A stretch of 64,000 bases of DNA from Cephalopachus bancanus (lineage: Eukaryota > Chordata > Mammalia > Primates > Tarsiidae): contig JAPVLO010000003.1 of NCBI GenBank assembly GCA_027257055.1, forward strand, positions 7,443,501-7,507,500. Reading direction: 5' to 3'. Below, piece after piece: positions 37,640-49,802 of this stretch (position 1 is the first letter of the stretch; each line of letters opens with the position of its first letter). A program made the position numbers and the translations under genes. A model generated the notes under the pieces. The model was not told where the DNA came from. It was given only the letters and a program-made list of their open reading frames with translations, and ran no database searches.

Positions 37640-39308
37640 AGATTGCATTTAAAATAAGTGATGTGTAAGTTTCCATCATAAATCAAGCAACAATTTATCA
37701 TTATTCTCTCAGATAAATTATCATTATCAGTATTATGCATGAATCCTATAGTTTCCTTTAAATAAAAGCAAAGTGATTGACTTTTGCTATTAAGATCTTG
37801 AATGTCTTTATTTACTTCTTCATTAGGCCTACCTTTAATAGACATGTCTAAGAAAAAAATATAAATACTTTATAAAACTTTGATTTTATTTTTGTTACCA
37901 AAGTTGTTGTGCCGCAAACATCACAGTGTGCCTGTATTCAATAAAAGCTAGAAGCTAGCAAAACCAAAGAACTACCTTACAGGTGTCCTTCTTATAAATC
38001 TTCCTTTTTTCCTGCTGAGCATTTTAGTGAGAGGGATACTGAAGTAGAAAAGGCAAGAATCTCATGAAACTTGAATTTGATCAAGCAAAAACATAAAACT
38101 AAAAGTGTGGCCCCCAAAGCCACTGGAAAACTTTATATTTGTATTGCCAAAAAAAGAGAGAAAGAAATGAGACAACTGGGGGTATCCTATTGCAACAAGT
38201 TTTCTGGGTATGACTGAGCTGTTTTATGACTTCAAGCAGTGTAAGATAGTTGAAACAGATTTTTTGAAAATATGATTCTACTGGTTTCAGAAAAGGATTA
38301 TGGAGTCCCTAAGAGGAAACTTTCCACGAAGGTAAAAAAAAAAAAAAGTCTGAACTAATGAGCTGTGTTCAGTACCAACTTCTTAATACAAAGTGTATCT
38401 GCCATTCTGGCAATGTAGACTACCTTGGGAGTACCAGTGAGTGTGTGGGCGGTGTGAATTGGTGAACCTCTTTCATTAATTTTCTACTATTTTGGGACTC
38501 GGTCCACTTTACCATGGGTTCCCAACCATTTCTGATCTCACAGCATGGCTAACAGCAAGCCAGCAGTTTCTAGAAGTGGCAGTGGCAACAGTGCTCCCCT
38601 GGCTCCCTCACTGGCAATGGCAGAGGTCTTGAGATAACCAAAACCAGCTGTTGTGGGGACTCGATTGCCAGCATCTATCAAGCACCTTTCTGGATTACAG
38701 TACACCGAGATACTCAGTAAATGCAGTACAACTGAATGACTAACTTCAGAGAAGCATTTGGAATAATTAATATCAAAGTCACTGCAAAAATTGAGTAACA
38801 GTGTAAGAAAAAATGAATCTATTAACCTTTAAAATCTGCTATATATTCTAATATCTGGAAGCATCTCATGGAAAAGACAAAAAAGTTCAACTTTGACCTT
38901 TACTCTCCCTATGTGATTGTATAATTGTATTGATGATTCCTCATTCAAGCACCAATTTTCAACTGTATTATATATTTACTCATGCCAGCAAATTAGAATT
39001 CCTTATTGTTAATTCACTTTAAGAATGCTAAAACACAGTGCATTTTTAAAGAGGTAAATATATTGTTTCCATATTCTTTCTTAGAACACTGTTTCCAAGA
39101 AATACTTTCTTAGAAAACTATTTGGAATAAAAATCGTGGCTTTCTGACCACGGATAGAGTCCCTGGGATGGTTTTTAACATGTGATTCTGCAGAAATAAG
39201 CCCAGATATCTCTGTAAGTTTTAACCTTTACTATTGACAAACATTGGCTTCAGAGATTCTCAAATGATATTATTTATTGAAATAAAGACTGTCATCAGGT
39301 AAAACCTA
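37640..39308. other. Unclassified; a less AT-rich patch at 38400-38740
   Basis: No gene recognised. The 340-base patch at 38400-38740 is richer in G and C than its surroundings and begins near a 14-base A run (38335-38348). It has no convincing long frame and I cannot assign it to a repeat family. Confidence 0.4.
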
Positions 39309-39320
39309 GGCATTTTTTAA

Positions 39321-40881
39321 ATTTTAAAGATGTGGGGTACAATTCAGGGTTAGGTGTATACATGTACAATGTGCAGGTACCCTTGTTGATGAGGTGTGTC
39401 CCCACCTCCCAGCAGATTCCCACTACCGCCAATCTCGCCACCCTCCCCCGCCCCCGCAGTTTCCCACTACTCCCAATCCTTTTCTTATAGTATTACAATA
39501 ATAGTTCAAGGTCCACTTATGAGTGAGAACACTTGATACTCCATTCTTTGTTTCTGTGATAGATCACTCAGTATTATAGACTCTTAGTCCATCCAAGTTG
39601 CTGTGAAGTTCATAATTTTGTCCTTCTTTATGACTGTGCAATATTCCATCATGTATCTGTACCACTTTTTTTATCCAGTACTCTTTCAATGGGCAGTATG
39701 GTTGGTTCCAGTTTTTGCTATTGTGAAAAATGCTGCAATAGACATGCATGTGCAGGTATCTTTTCCATAGAGTGATTTGAGTTCCTCTGGGTATATTCCC
39801 AGTAGGGGAATTGCGGAGTCATATGGAATGTCAATTTTTAGATATTTTAAGAATTGCCAAACTGTTTTACACAGAGGCTATACTTGTTAACACTCCCACC
39901 AACAGTGTAGAAGTGTTCTCTTTTCTCCACATCCTCTCCAGCATCTGTTGTTTTTTGTGCTATTGATGATGGCCATCCTGACTGGAGTCAGGTTGGATCT
40001 CAGTGTGGTTTTAATGTGCATTTCTTTGATAACTAGTGTGGCTGAGTATTTTTCATGTATCTGTTGGCTGCTCGTATGTCTACTTTTGAGAAGTGTCTAT
40101 TCAAATCTTTCGCCCACTTTGTAATGACACTGTTTGCTTTTTTCTTTTTAGCACATTCAAGTTCCTTGTAAATCCTAGATGTTAGGCCTTTGTCAGATAT
40201 ACAGTTGGCAAATATTTTTTCTGAGTCTGTGGGTTGTCTCCCTGCTCTCTTGATGGCTTCTTTGGCTTTGCAGAAGCTTGTCAGTTTGGTGAGGTCCCAT
40301 TTATTTATCTCTTATGGCATGGGCACTTGGGGCTTTGATCAGGAATCGGTTGCCAGTTCCAATTTCCATAAGAGCGTCTCCTGCATTTTCTAAGGTTTTT
40401 AAAGTTTGGGGTTTTACATTTAGGTCTTTGATCCATTTAAAGTTTATTTTTGTGTTTGTTGATAGGTATGCATCTTGTTTTCGTCATCTGCATGTGTTCA
40501 GCCAGTTTTGCCAGCACCATTTACTGAATAGGTTCTCCTCTCCCCAAAGGTTGATGGTGGAGGCTTTGTCGAAGTTGAGTTGGTTGAGAAATTGAGGTTT
40601 TGCTTCTGGAATCTCTATCTTATACCATTGATCTTTATGCCTTTTCTTGTACCAGTATCAGGCTGTTTTGATTATTGTAGCTTTATAATAAAGTTTAAAG
40701 TCTGGGAGTATGATACCTCCTCTTTTGTTTTTTGTTTTTGTTTTGTTTTTACTGAGGATTCTTTTGGCTATCTGTGGTCGTTTATGTTTCCATATGAATT
40801 CCTGTATTGTCATTTCCAGTTCTGAGAAGACTGCTACTAGTATTTTAATGGGTATTCTTTAAATCTGTAGCTTGAATCCTG
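39321..40881 (-). mobile_element. Young-family L1, 5'-truncated, minus strand
   Basis: A 1.56-kb antisense copy. Target duplications GGCATTTTTTAA (39309-39320) and GGCATTTTTAA (40882-40892) flank it. From left to right it holds the reversed 3' UTR, then the ORF2 C-terminal region up to the stretch corresponding to about 11900 in the copy at 8044. Stops and frameshifts break ORF2. The plus-strand frames at 40190-40825 are antisense shadows. The 3' UTR has a C-rich (G-rich on its own strand) tract at 39441-39465. Confidence 0.93.
39441..39465 (-). other. G-quadruplex-capable tract in L1 3' UTR
   Basis: On the minus strand, that is the L1 sense strand, four G runs of 3, 5, 5 and 3 are separated by 7, 1 and 1 bases (C runs at 39463-39465, 39451-39455, 39445-39449 and 39441-39443 on the plus strand). 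This satisfies the usual G3+N1-7 rule. L1 3' UTRs in many mammals carry such tracts. Confidence 0.7.
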
Positions 40882-40892
40882 GGCATTTTTAA

Positions 40893-42180
40893 GAAGCTGT
40901 CAAGAAATGAGAAAAGAGTATTCACTTCTCCTCTACTAATCAAATATTTCTTTCTTTTCACAAACTATATCTTTAAATACTTGATTGAATTTAGAGTGGG
41001 TGTTTATTTTATTTGTGAGAAAATAAAAACTCTATGAAAAAGATGAGTTTTTGCATGGCTTAGCCTACTTTACTCAATAATTTACTCATAATTTTATTAT
41101 GCTTTAAAGTCAAAGTCTGTTGTTACCATTATGGCTACTGTTGAAATATCTCTCTCTTTTTCCCCCCCTTCTTTCCTCCCTCCTTTCCCCCTCTCTCCCT
41201 CCCTTCCTTCCTTACCTTCCTTCCTATTTTCTTTCTATCTTGCTTTCTTTTTTGTCAAGTTGTCACTTAACAAGAAGGAAATGAATGTAGAAAATTAGGC
41301 ATACTTCCCAGTGCCAGACAAAGCATTTCTACAAGTTGTAGTAATAACTAGCAAAACCATTTAAATGGATCTATAAACTGAATTTTGCAAACACATGGAT
41401 ACATTAACTTAATTTTGCAACATTTACTTATAGATCATGTAAACATTTACGCTTGACACTAGTAATCTAGTACACTAGATACAGGCTATTAAGTGTTCGT
41501 GTCCGTTTTCTTTGTCATACAACCTTTGGTCTTGCTTTGGTCAATGGGCTATTGGTAGATATTCTACAAGATTGGTTTGAAGATCACTAGCCTGTATCTA
41601 CTTGCCTTCTAGCATATTTGTAATTCCTTTGATCCAAAAACCCTCAGGCTAGTCTTAACTGTGGGAGGATGAGAGAGAAATGTTATAGCAACAAGTTGCA
41701 TCAGCAGAGGCCAGTCTAAATGTTTATTTGCATGGGGAGTAAATACCAATCATATGCTCTGAGGTTTTATGGTTATTTGTTATTAAGCATTATTATGTCA
41801 ATGGATAATGTGTATAGTTTCCATAATTATTGCTTTGTCAATATAGCCAGAATCAAATGTTGGCCCTTTTCAAATATGGCTGTAGTTTAGGAAAATATGC
41901 AATATAAATTCAATAATAGGGTATTTTAGGTAATTATAGTAAAGGATGATGTGAGAGATTTTCTTAAAATTACAGTTCTGAGAATTCAAGCTTAATAGGA
42001 AAATACATTTCAATTAAGAAAAAGACTGTTTAATATATATATAACCTGGTGCCAGTTGCTCAAGTAAGGAAGCGGAGCACAGACTGAATCTCAACTTCTA
42101 TTTGCAGTGACTCAAGACTGTATAACAGTTTTAGCATTGTGAGTCAGTGAAAAAAAAAAAAAAAGCCAAACTAAATGTCA
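40893..42180. other. Unclassified, with a polypyrimidine tract
   Basis: A C/T-rich tract lies at about 41145-41252 (TCTC, CCTT and TTCC runs). The rest is AT-rich with no recognised gene or repeat. Confidence 0.5.
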
Positions 42181-42530
42181 AAATGTAATGCTTGTGATGA
42201 ATAGGCAAAGCCCACAGAGGATTGTTAGGGCAGTGAAACTTTTCTCCTTAGTACTATAATGATGGATACATGTTCTTGTACATTTGTCAAAACCTGCAGA
42301 ATGTACACCAAGAGTGAACCCTAATGTAAATGATGGATTTGGGGTGATAATGATGTGTCAATGTAGATTCCTCAATTGCAACAATTTTGCCAATTTGGTG
42401 TGGGGTATCCACAAACGGGGAGGCAATTCTTTTGTAGGAAAAAGGGTATATGGGAAGTCTGTTCTTTCTACTCAATTTTGTTGTGAACTTAAAATTACTC
42501 TAATAAATAAAGACTGGTTTTTTTTCAAAT
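42181..42530 (+). mobile_element. Old L1M 3' UTR fragment
   Basis: Carries the L1M 3' UTR blocks GGGCAGTGAAACTTTTCTCC, ATGATGGATACATGTTCTTG, ACCAAGAGTGAACCCTAATG and GTGATAATGATGTGTCAATG in order, ending with ACTCTAATAAATAAAG. The 117-codon plus-strand frame (42284-42637) falls in this untranslated sequence and is not a gene. Confidence 0.82.
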
Positions 42531-42845
42531 GTGGTAAGTGTAAAGATTACATTTGCATTATATTCCAAACATGGTTACATAATTCAAAATTCCTGCTAAA
42601 GCAAAACAATAAATTTCTTAGTGAAGTTGGCTTCTGAATAAGATTAAAATTTGACTTTGTAATTATCTCAATTTAGACACAATATTAATTTTTTATTAAA
42701 AGGCTATTAATTTTGAATAAAAACGAGATACAAAGATTCAAAATTATTTACAAATAGTTTACAAAGTTTATGCAAATTAAATGATGTTTAATATATAAAA
42801 TTTTCTAGGTATTATGTTCATATTGAAAGGTGAAGATCATATATT

Positions 42846-43129
42846 TTTTTTTTGAGTTGGAGTCTCACTCTGTCGCCCAGACTGAAGTGCAGTGGCTGCT
42901 CCCAGCCACCGCAGCCTTAACCTGCTGGGTTCCGGCGATCCTTCTGCCTCAGCCTTCCAAGTAGCCGGAATTACAGGCATGCGCTACCATGCCCGGCTGA
43001 TTTTTTAATTTATTGTAGAGATGAGGTCTCACTGCCAAGGCGGGTCTCGAACCCGCGGGCTCAGGCAATCCACTCACCTCAGCCTCCCAAAGGCGCAGGA
43101 TTACAGGCTGGACCACCGAGCCCAGCTGA
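42846..43129 (-). mobile_element. Dimeric Alu, subfamily a, perfect T-arm B box
   Basis: Complete minus-strand copy. Target duplications are TGAAGATCATATATTTT-like (from 42831) and TGAAGATCATATTTT (43130-43144). It has the GGCAGTGAGACC centre and the TGTAATTCCGGCTACTTGG right arm of subfamily a. The B-box hairpin GCGGGTTCGAGACCCGC is intact (43040-43056, reversed). The A box reads TGGTCCAGCC. Confidence 0.95.
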
Positions 43130-43144
43130 TGAAGATCATATTTT

Positions 43145-45779
43145 ATCAGCTTCTTGAAGAAGACTGAGACCTCAAAATAGTAAAAGCTGTGGAATAAAAT
43201 TATTCAAAAAGCAGCAAGCGAATAAGGCAATACCTTTTTATTTCAAAAAATGACATTCTTAAAAATGAATTGAGTGAGAAAAGGGTGAGGATGGTTGTGA
43301 AAGTGAAACCTGTCAAATATACCAGGTAAGAGATCTTTGCATTAATTCAGGTAAAAATGGGCCTGCAATAGGTTTTCAGCAGTAACTTCAAAAAGATAAT
43401 TATTGTTATCTGCAATTTATGTTCGTGTCTGCCATTTAAGTGTGGATGGCAAACTTGGAGAAAGAAGTGTGATCAGGGAAATTAGGCAGCAGCCAAAATC
43501 GTAACCAAAATCATATGCATAATCACTAGCATGATCACCAGTCAAATGAACACTATCATTTTGCCTATCCTGAGTCGTAGATGCCACGACTTCTACAAAC
43601 ACTGAACGATGCCATCTGCCATTAGAAAGCCTGCCCCTCGTTCTCCAGGAAAGTTGTTCCTACTCTTGTGGATCCTGCACGAATATTCATCTTACTCTGT
43701 TGGTTTACATTGCTAATTTACAATTCAAAGTCAGATCTGATGTGTTTAACTGATCATGTGGCTAGCTGCAATGGAGGCCATGACAGTATAATACATTAAT
43801 ATTCTAAGAGAGAAGCAGGCTCTGTTTCTTGCCATGATTTCATAGGTGAGGTATTTATAAAATAAAAGAAGGCTTTTTGATTATAGCGAGAGGCAGGGGA
43901 CAGGGGGGAGAGGAAGAGAAATGACCATCATGCAAAAAACTTATCTACAAAAACTGGTCATCACTTAGTACAATTATGCATTCAACATATAATTATTTGA
44001 GCTCCTAATAAGTTTAGGAAGTATGCCAGGAACTGGAACATCAATAATAAATAAGAAAACAAGACACCTGTTCTTTTAGGATTTTCAATTTCTTAGAGAA
44101 AAATACAACAAAAAATATTGGGTCAAATTATAGACTCTCATAAGGTGATATACCCTAAAGAGAAAAATAAATCTGTGGAAGGAGACAGAAAGTGTTGAGA
44201 AAAAATACAATTAGGATATAATTAAATATTGGAATCAGAAAGTGACAGGAAATAAATTCACTTTGATATATGAAGGAAAAATATAAGGTAAAGAAATCAG
44301 TCAAAATATGAGGTGAAAGTGGAAAGAAAAGAAATAGTATGAAATATAGAAGACATGAAGTACTTTATGGCCAAGAAATCATAGAGAATGGCTTTGGCTT
44401 TATTTAAAGGAAGAAACATCGGATAAACATTTCTAACTCTTCAGCAGTTTTAAAATTTTTTTCATTATTTCTCTTCTTTGCTTCATTCTTTTTCTTCTTT
44501 TTTTTCCCTTTTTAATAGGAAGTGTGTTGACAGTTAGAAAGTTTATCTAGAATGAGTGACAAATTATTAGCCAAGTAGTCAAAAAAGAGCATTTTAAAAA
44601 GAGAGGCAAGGTTAACTATGCAGAATGCTTATGAGAGAATGATTCAACAAGAGAGAAAAAAGAATGTCAAGTAGCCAAAGAAATTTTTATTACAAAGATC
44701 ACTGACAGCACATTTTCATTGTAATTGTGAAGAGAGAAGCCAATTAGAGAAGTTTGAAGAGTGAATGGAGAATTCAACTTCCACAGAGATATAGACTAGA
44801 TCTTAAGAAAAAAGCATATGCTGAAAAAAACATAGTTTTTTTAACCCCAAAACCAAAAATTATTGAACATTTAAAGTATATTACTGAATTAATAGAAAAC
44901 TGAAGAAAATTATTAAAGTTTTCATCAAAATAAACTAAGATAAGAAACAAGAATATAAAGCAAAATCAGAAACCAAGAGTACCTTGGAAAAAATAGCAAT
45001 CCTTGGAATGTAGATCTTTAGGGACATAGAGCCCTCTGTTCACAGTTAACCTGAAAGAGACCCCTTGCAGTGGCTATAACTTCAGAGAAAGTGAAGCCTA
45101 AAATAAAATAATAAAAAATAAAATCACAAGGAACATGTCTGATTTTACTCTAACTAGAAAATGGAAATAATTTTTTTCCCAAGAATCAGCAATGATAGCC
45201 TACTTTCACATGGTTCTAGAAATAGAATATTAGTACTCTTGAGGTTAGGGAAACCCCAAGCCAAGATATAAGTTGAAAGTGTCTGCAAATTTTCATGCTT
45301 GATGAAACACAGTAGAATTAAAATGCAAATTTTTCTCCAGAAGACAGAAACTTTAACATAAGTACATCTGTACTTAAATGTCCAAAATTAAATTCTGCAA
45401 AGAACATATTTGGACACCAAGTTCTCCAAATATTTAGATAAAGTATATAAAATGACCATGTAGAAAATGTTTAAGTAAATAAAAGCTTGACTGAATAAAT
45501 AATTGAGGTAAAGAAGGTATTGAAATTAACCAGGCAGATTAAAAAATCAAAGCAGAGATTTCTGATTTTAACTTAAAAGGTAAAGTCTTTAATTTAAAAT
45601 GTAACAAGAAAAAAAGCTGAACAAACTAAAAAATCAATGACCCTTCTTGGACCCATCAGAGAACTTAGGTTTTACAGCCAACTACCACCTTGAAGTCAAA
45701 AAGTAATAGGAATACTTAAATGGTAATTTCGATAAATTGCTGAAAACCAAATATATACTAACATGAGTGTGATAAACTC
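43145..45779. other. Unclassified AT-rich sequence
   Basis: No gene or repeat family recognised over 2.6 kb. The part nearest 45780 may include diverged 5' sequence of the following L1M. Confidence 0.4.
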
Positions 45780-46664
45780 TTAAGAGCTGGAATATTAGGA
45801 CCATCTTCCCCAACATTCTTGTGGCCTTTACCTCCAGGAACACTACCTGGTTCTCAAAGTAAAGATCTACCTCCTCCAGCCCCTAGTTAGACAGCATGAT
45901 CATTATTAATGATTTTTTTCATAACAAAGTTCTGTGTATAGGGAAAAATATTTTGCCACACCTTATCCCAAAAGAGGGAAGGGCACTTCTCTGACATCAT
46001 CCTCCTTTATCCTCCCTGTCTCACCTAAGGAGGAAGACAGAGTGAAGAAACAGTTGTGAAGATCACAGCCCAAGGACACAGGCCCACTAAAAAACTGAGA
46101 TTTATTCAGAAGACTATAGAATTGATCTTACCCACAGTTACTCTCCATGGGGTACAGATTAATAAGGAGAGATCAAAAAAGTAAAAGCTTCTGGACACAT
46201 ACTTCTCTTAAAAGGAATTTTTACAGAAACCTAAAGTCAATATGGAAGGCAGAAAACAAGAACACTAGAGAAATTTGAAACTTCTGGCACCAACATTCAC
46301 AGTAAATTAAATACAGTTACCAACTCCCAGACAGATGAACAAAGATGCTCACACTAACTAGGCCTATTAACTTAAGGGTCTACGAAATGACACAACATGT
46401 CTATTTTTCAAAATAAGTTACAAGGCATGACAAAAAGCAAGAGAAAACGAAGTCTGAACAGACAAAGCAATCATTAGAAGTAGATTCATAAATGACACAG
46501 ATATCAGAATTATCAAATTGAAGTTTAAAATTCTATGATAATTATGTTAAGAATTCTAATACAAAAAGTAGACATCATGCACGAACAAATTGGAAATGAA
46601 AGTAGATAGATACTATAAGAAAGAATCAAAAGAAAATCTAGTAGTCCTTTCTGTCAAAAGACAA

Positions 46665-46803
46665 AATTACAACAAATTTAAAGATTTTAATTGACTTTAA
46701 TTTGTGATTCTAGAAGCAGGCAACATCTCATTCTATAAAGTAGAATGAGTGTTCCAGTGAGCTGGGCAGAGGAGGTTGGTTTTATGGACATAGAAGGACC
46801 AAA
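46665..46803 (-). mobile_element. LTR fragment (candidate)
   Basis: On the minus strand it reads AACCTCCTCTGCCCAGCTCA, then CATTCTACTTTATAGAATGAG, then AATTGTTGTAATTTTGTCTTTTGACAG-like sequence, which resembles the end of an ERV LTR. It is too short and diverged to name. Confidence 0.35.
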
Positions 46804-46804
46804 G

Positions 46805-47258
46805 ACTTTGTTAAAGATCAACTGACTGTAAATACCTGGGTTTTCTACTCTGTTCCATTGATCATGTGTCTATTTTTATACCAGTACCTTGCTGTTTTGG
46901 TTTTTATAGACTTGTAGTACAATTTGAAGTCAGGTAATGTAATACTTCCAGTTTTGCTATTTTTGCTTATGATTGTTTTGACTATTCAAGCTCTTTTTTG
47001 GTTCCATATAAATTGTAGGATCGTTTTTTCTAATTTTGTGAAAAATTATGTTGGTATTTTGATAGAGATTACATTTATTTATTTAGATTGCTTTGAGCAG
47101 TATGGTCATTTAAACTGTATTAGTTCTTCCGGTCCTTAAGTACGGGATGTTTCTCCATTTGTTTGTGTCATTCACAATTTCTTTTATCAGTGTTTTATAG
47201 TTTTCCTGGTAGAGATCTTCACCTTCTTGATTAAATATATTTCTAGGTAATGTAAACT
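46805..47258 (-). mobile_element. Antisense L1 ORF2 fragment
   Basis: Antisense sequence of the L1 ORF2 reverse-transcriptase/connector region: TTCCATTGATCATGTGTCTA, ACCAGTACCTTGCTGTTTTG, TTTCTTTTATCAGTGTTTTA and TTTCCTGGTAGAGATCTTCACC. Both ends of the parent element are missing. The 71- and 73-codon frames here are not functional. Confidence 0.85.
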
Positions 47259-47516
47259 CTAGAGTAACTAATAAAATGTTTTTTTGAATGTTTATTTGGT
47301 ACACAAAAGTAGGAGGTAAAAATAGAACCATAAATATTGCTCAATTAAAATCAGAGAAGTCCATAAAAGAGAAGAAACTAAGAACAAAGGCAACAAGTGG
47401 AATATCATTACTCACATAATAGATATTAATCCAACTGTGTTGTAATCATTTTAATTGTAAATAATCTAAACACAATTAAAATACATATTCTTGATTACCT
47501 TTTTCTTTTACCTAAT

Positions 47517-47606
47517 GATAACTCATAGGTTTATTTATGCAATATAAACCTATAATCAATATGGATTTGGTAAACCTATGAGTTTATTTATGCAATATCA
47601 GTTATC
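47517..47606. repeat. Compound small inverted and direct repeat
   Basis: AACTCATAGGTTTA (47520-47533) is perfectly inverted as TAAACCTATGAGTT (47571-47584). GTTTATTTATGCAATAT (17 bp) occurs directly at 47529-47545 and 47582-47598. ATAGGTTTAT (47525-47534) is also inverted at 47544-47553, and GATAACT (47517-47523) is inverted as AGTTATC (47600-47606). Confidence 0.95.
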
Positions 47607-48519
47607 AAATTCTTTATAATTTTTAATAATATCAAATCAGAATAGATAGAAATAAAGAGCTTTTCCAAAAAGAGATTACTAATGAAATTATTTTTTTAGC
47701 CTGATTTTCATTATTTTTAATGACAAGCTTTCTGTAATAATTTTAGAGATCACATGTCGTCATTGCTATTGTTTTACATGATGAAGTTCCATTATGGAAA
47801 ATGTCTTTTTGTTTTAATTTATAGTGCTGCACAAAGTGGAGCAAAGTAGTAAAAAGTGGATGATACAAAATTTCTGCCCTCATATGGAACTAATTCTTAT
47901 AAAGGAGACAAATATCTGCAGCTGCAAAACTACTAAAATGAGGTAGGTGAGGAATAATAAAAGTTTCTGTGTTGGAAAATTAGCACTATGTTGCATATGT
48001 TAGAATATATTACCAGGTCTATGGGAAGAAAAAAGAAACGAAAACGCTCAGACATTTTTAAAAAATAAAGTGCTTCTCTGAAGATAGAAAAATCCAGTAG
48101 ATGTGTTCATATGTTGAGTGTAATTCAAATAATGATGGATAAAGTTAGTTAAGTAGAAATGACAGGAACGCTCAGATAAATTGACATTTCAGCTTTGTCC
48201 TGATAATATAAGAACCTGGGTCAAATAAGTCACCTGTAATGGGCATTAGTTCAATAGTTCCATAAAAAAGATTCATTGTATAAGACTTAAAAGATGACAG
48301 CTCTAAGGATTGAGAGACTTAAAACTAAATAATTTGGGCTACAATAAAAATTGATCCAAATATGAAAGCAAGGTAAATAATTTTTGTTAAAAGGAAACTT
48401 TTGGATGTTCTCAGAAGCCTCAAAACAGTTAAATTCCCATAACCAACAGTATAAAATGCTATCAGTAGGCAAGAATAGTGTCTGGAAGGATAAGACTCAC
48501 ACCAGAGGACTGCAATATA
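47607..48519. other. Unclassified AT-rich sequence
   Basis: No gene or repeat recognised. Confidence 0.45.
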
Positions 48520-48918
48520 CAGACAGCATCTGACTTACAATGGTTGTAGTTTTATTTTTCAAGTTTACCACAGAGCAAAAACAATACGCAATCAGTAGAA
48601 ACTACTCTGGATTTTGATTTTTGGTTTTTTCCTGGGTTCGCTGTATACAGTATGATGCTGGGCAGTTACAGCTCCCAGTCCGCCACAAGACCACAAGCTG
48701 AATAACAATCAATCCTCTGCTTTGCACCATTTTACCAGATGATTTTGCCCACCTGGTAGTTAATGTAAGAGTTCTGAACACATTTAAAGAAGGCTAGGCT
48801 AAGCTATTATGTTTAGTAGGTTAGGTGTATTTAAATGTTTTTTTTGACTTACAATATTTTCAATTAATAGTGGCTTTATCTAGATGTAGCCCATCATTAA
48901 GTTGAGGAGCATCTATAT
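48520..48918. mobile_element. Tigger-like (TcMar) non-autonomous DNA transposon
   Basis: Begins ACAGCATCTGACTTACAATG and ends TTAAGTTGAGGAGCATCTAT, which are diverged inverted termini of the Tigger type. The interior shows GATGCTGGGCAGTTACAGCT, AGCTCCCAGTC, ATGATTTTGCCCACCTG-like and TAGGCTAAGCTATTATGTTT blocks in family order. Encodes no transposase. Confidence 0.75.
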
Positions 48919-49124
48919 TCTGTAACAGAGAAGACATGTTTCTTATTCATTTTCAAGCAAGAAGATAAAGGAAGAGAAAGGGTAGTCAACTAGAATAGAT
49001 AGTATAACATTAATGAAAGACTAAGGATAGTTTCAATAATTTGAAAGTAAAACAACCTCAGATTATAATTGGTATCTCATGAAAGTCACATACCTAAATC
49101 CTATTTTACATAATTAATAATTGA

Positions 49125-49406
49125 AGCCGGGCTCGGTGGCTCAGCCTGTAATCCCGTGCCTTTGGGAGGCTGTGGTGAGTGGATTGCCTGAGCCCGCGAG
49201 TTCGAGACCCGCCTGGGCAGCGAGACCTCATCTCTACAATAAATCAAAAAATCAGCCGGGCATGGAAGCGCATGCCTGTAATTCCTGCTACTGGGAAGGC
49301 TGAGGCGGAAGGATCGCCGGAGCCCAGCAGGCGAGGCTGCGGTGGCCGGGAGCGGCCACTGCACTCCAGTCTGGGCGACCGAGTGAGACTCCAACTCAAA
49401 AAAAAA
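49125..49406 (+). mobile_element. Dimeric Alu, subfamily a
   Basis: Complete plus-strand copy. Exact 13-bp target duplications AATTAATAATTGA lie at 49112-49124 and 49407-49419, indicating a fairly recent insertion. It has the GGGCAGCGAGACC centre and the AATCAGCCGGGCATGG right-arm start of subfamily a. The B-box stem has one mismatch (GCGAG against CCCGC). Confidence 0.97.
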
Positions 49407-49419
49407 AATTAATAATTGA

Positions 49420-49788
49420 GTTTTTAAAGTTGCTCATGACATTTCAAAGTAATCTACAGTCACAGAGAACTTCTAGCATTTTCAAATATATGTGCATTTG
49501 TGTAGTATAATGGTTTACCTGTGTGTATTTTAGCTTTTACTTTCTGGTTGTTCCTATTGTGGTGTCTAAGTCAGGACTCTTCTGTGGCTCAAATTATTTT
49601 TAACAATTGTTTTAGTGTCTGAAAAATAATAAATTATCAGAGAATACATGGAACAAAATGTAGAATGTGCTATTTGGGATAATATTTTTACCTTTTAAAA
49701 ACTGTCAAATCTTGCTTTTCATTTTTATTTGTAATAATAATTGTTGAAATGCCTTTAACGGTGTTGTTGTTTGTTAAATTGTATTTTT
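49420..49788. other. Unclassified sequence between two Alus
   Basis: No gene or repeat recognised in this 369-base spacer. Confidence 0.5.
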
Positions 49789-49802
49789 GAAAGTAAACTA
49801 CA

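Larger units (their letters stand above)
45780..47500 (+). mobile_element. Second old L1M copy, 5' half, interrupted
   Basis: The first part (about 45780-46664) resembles L1M 5' UTR and early ORF1, including 'ACAAGGCATGACAAAAAGCA' near 46420 and 'CACAGATATCAGAATTATCA' near 46495. After an interruption, 47259-47500 resumes with late ORF1 or early ORF2-type sequence ('GAGTAACTAATAAAATG', then 'AATCCAACTG', then 'ATAATCTAAACACAATTAAA'). No frame is open. Boundaries are approximate. Confidence 0.55.

Noticed and set aside
42284..42637. 117-codon plus-strand open frame
   Set aside because: It lies in L1M 3' UTR sequence, which is untranslated in L1.
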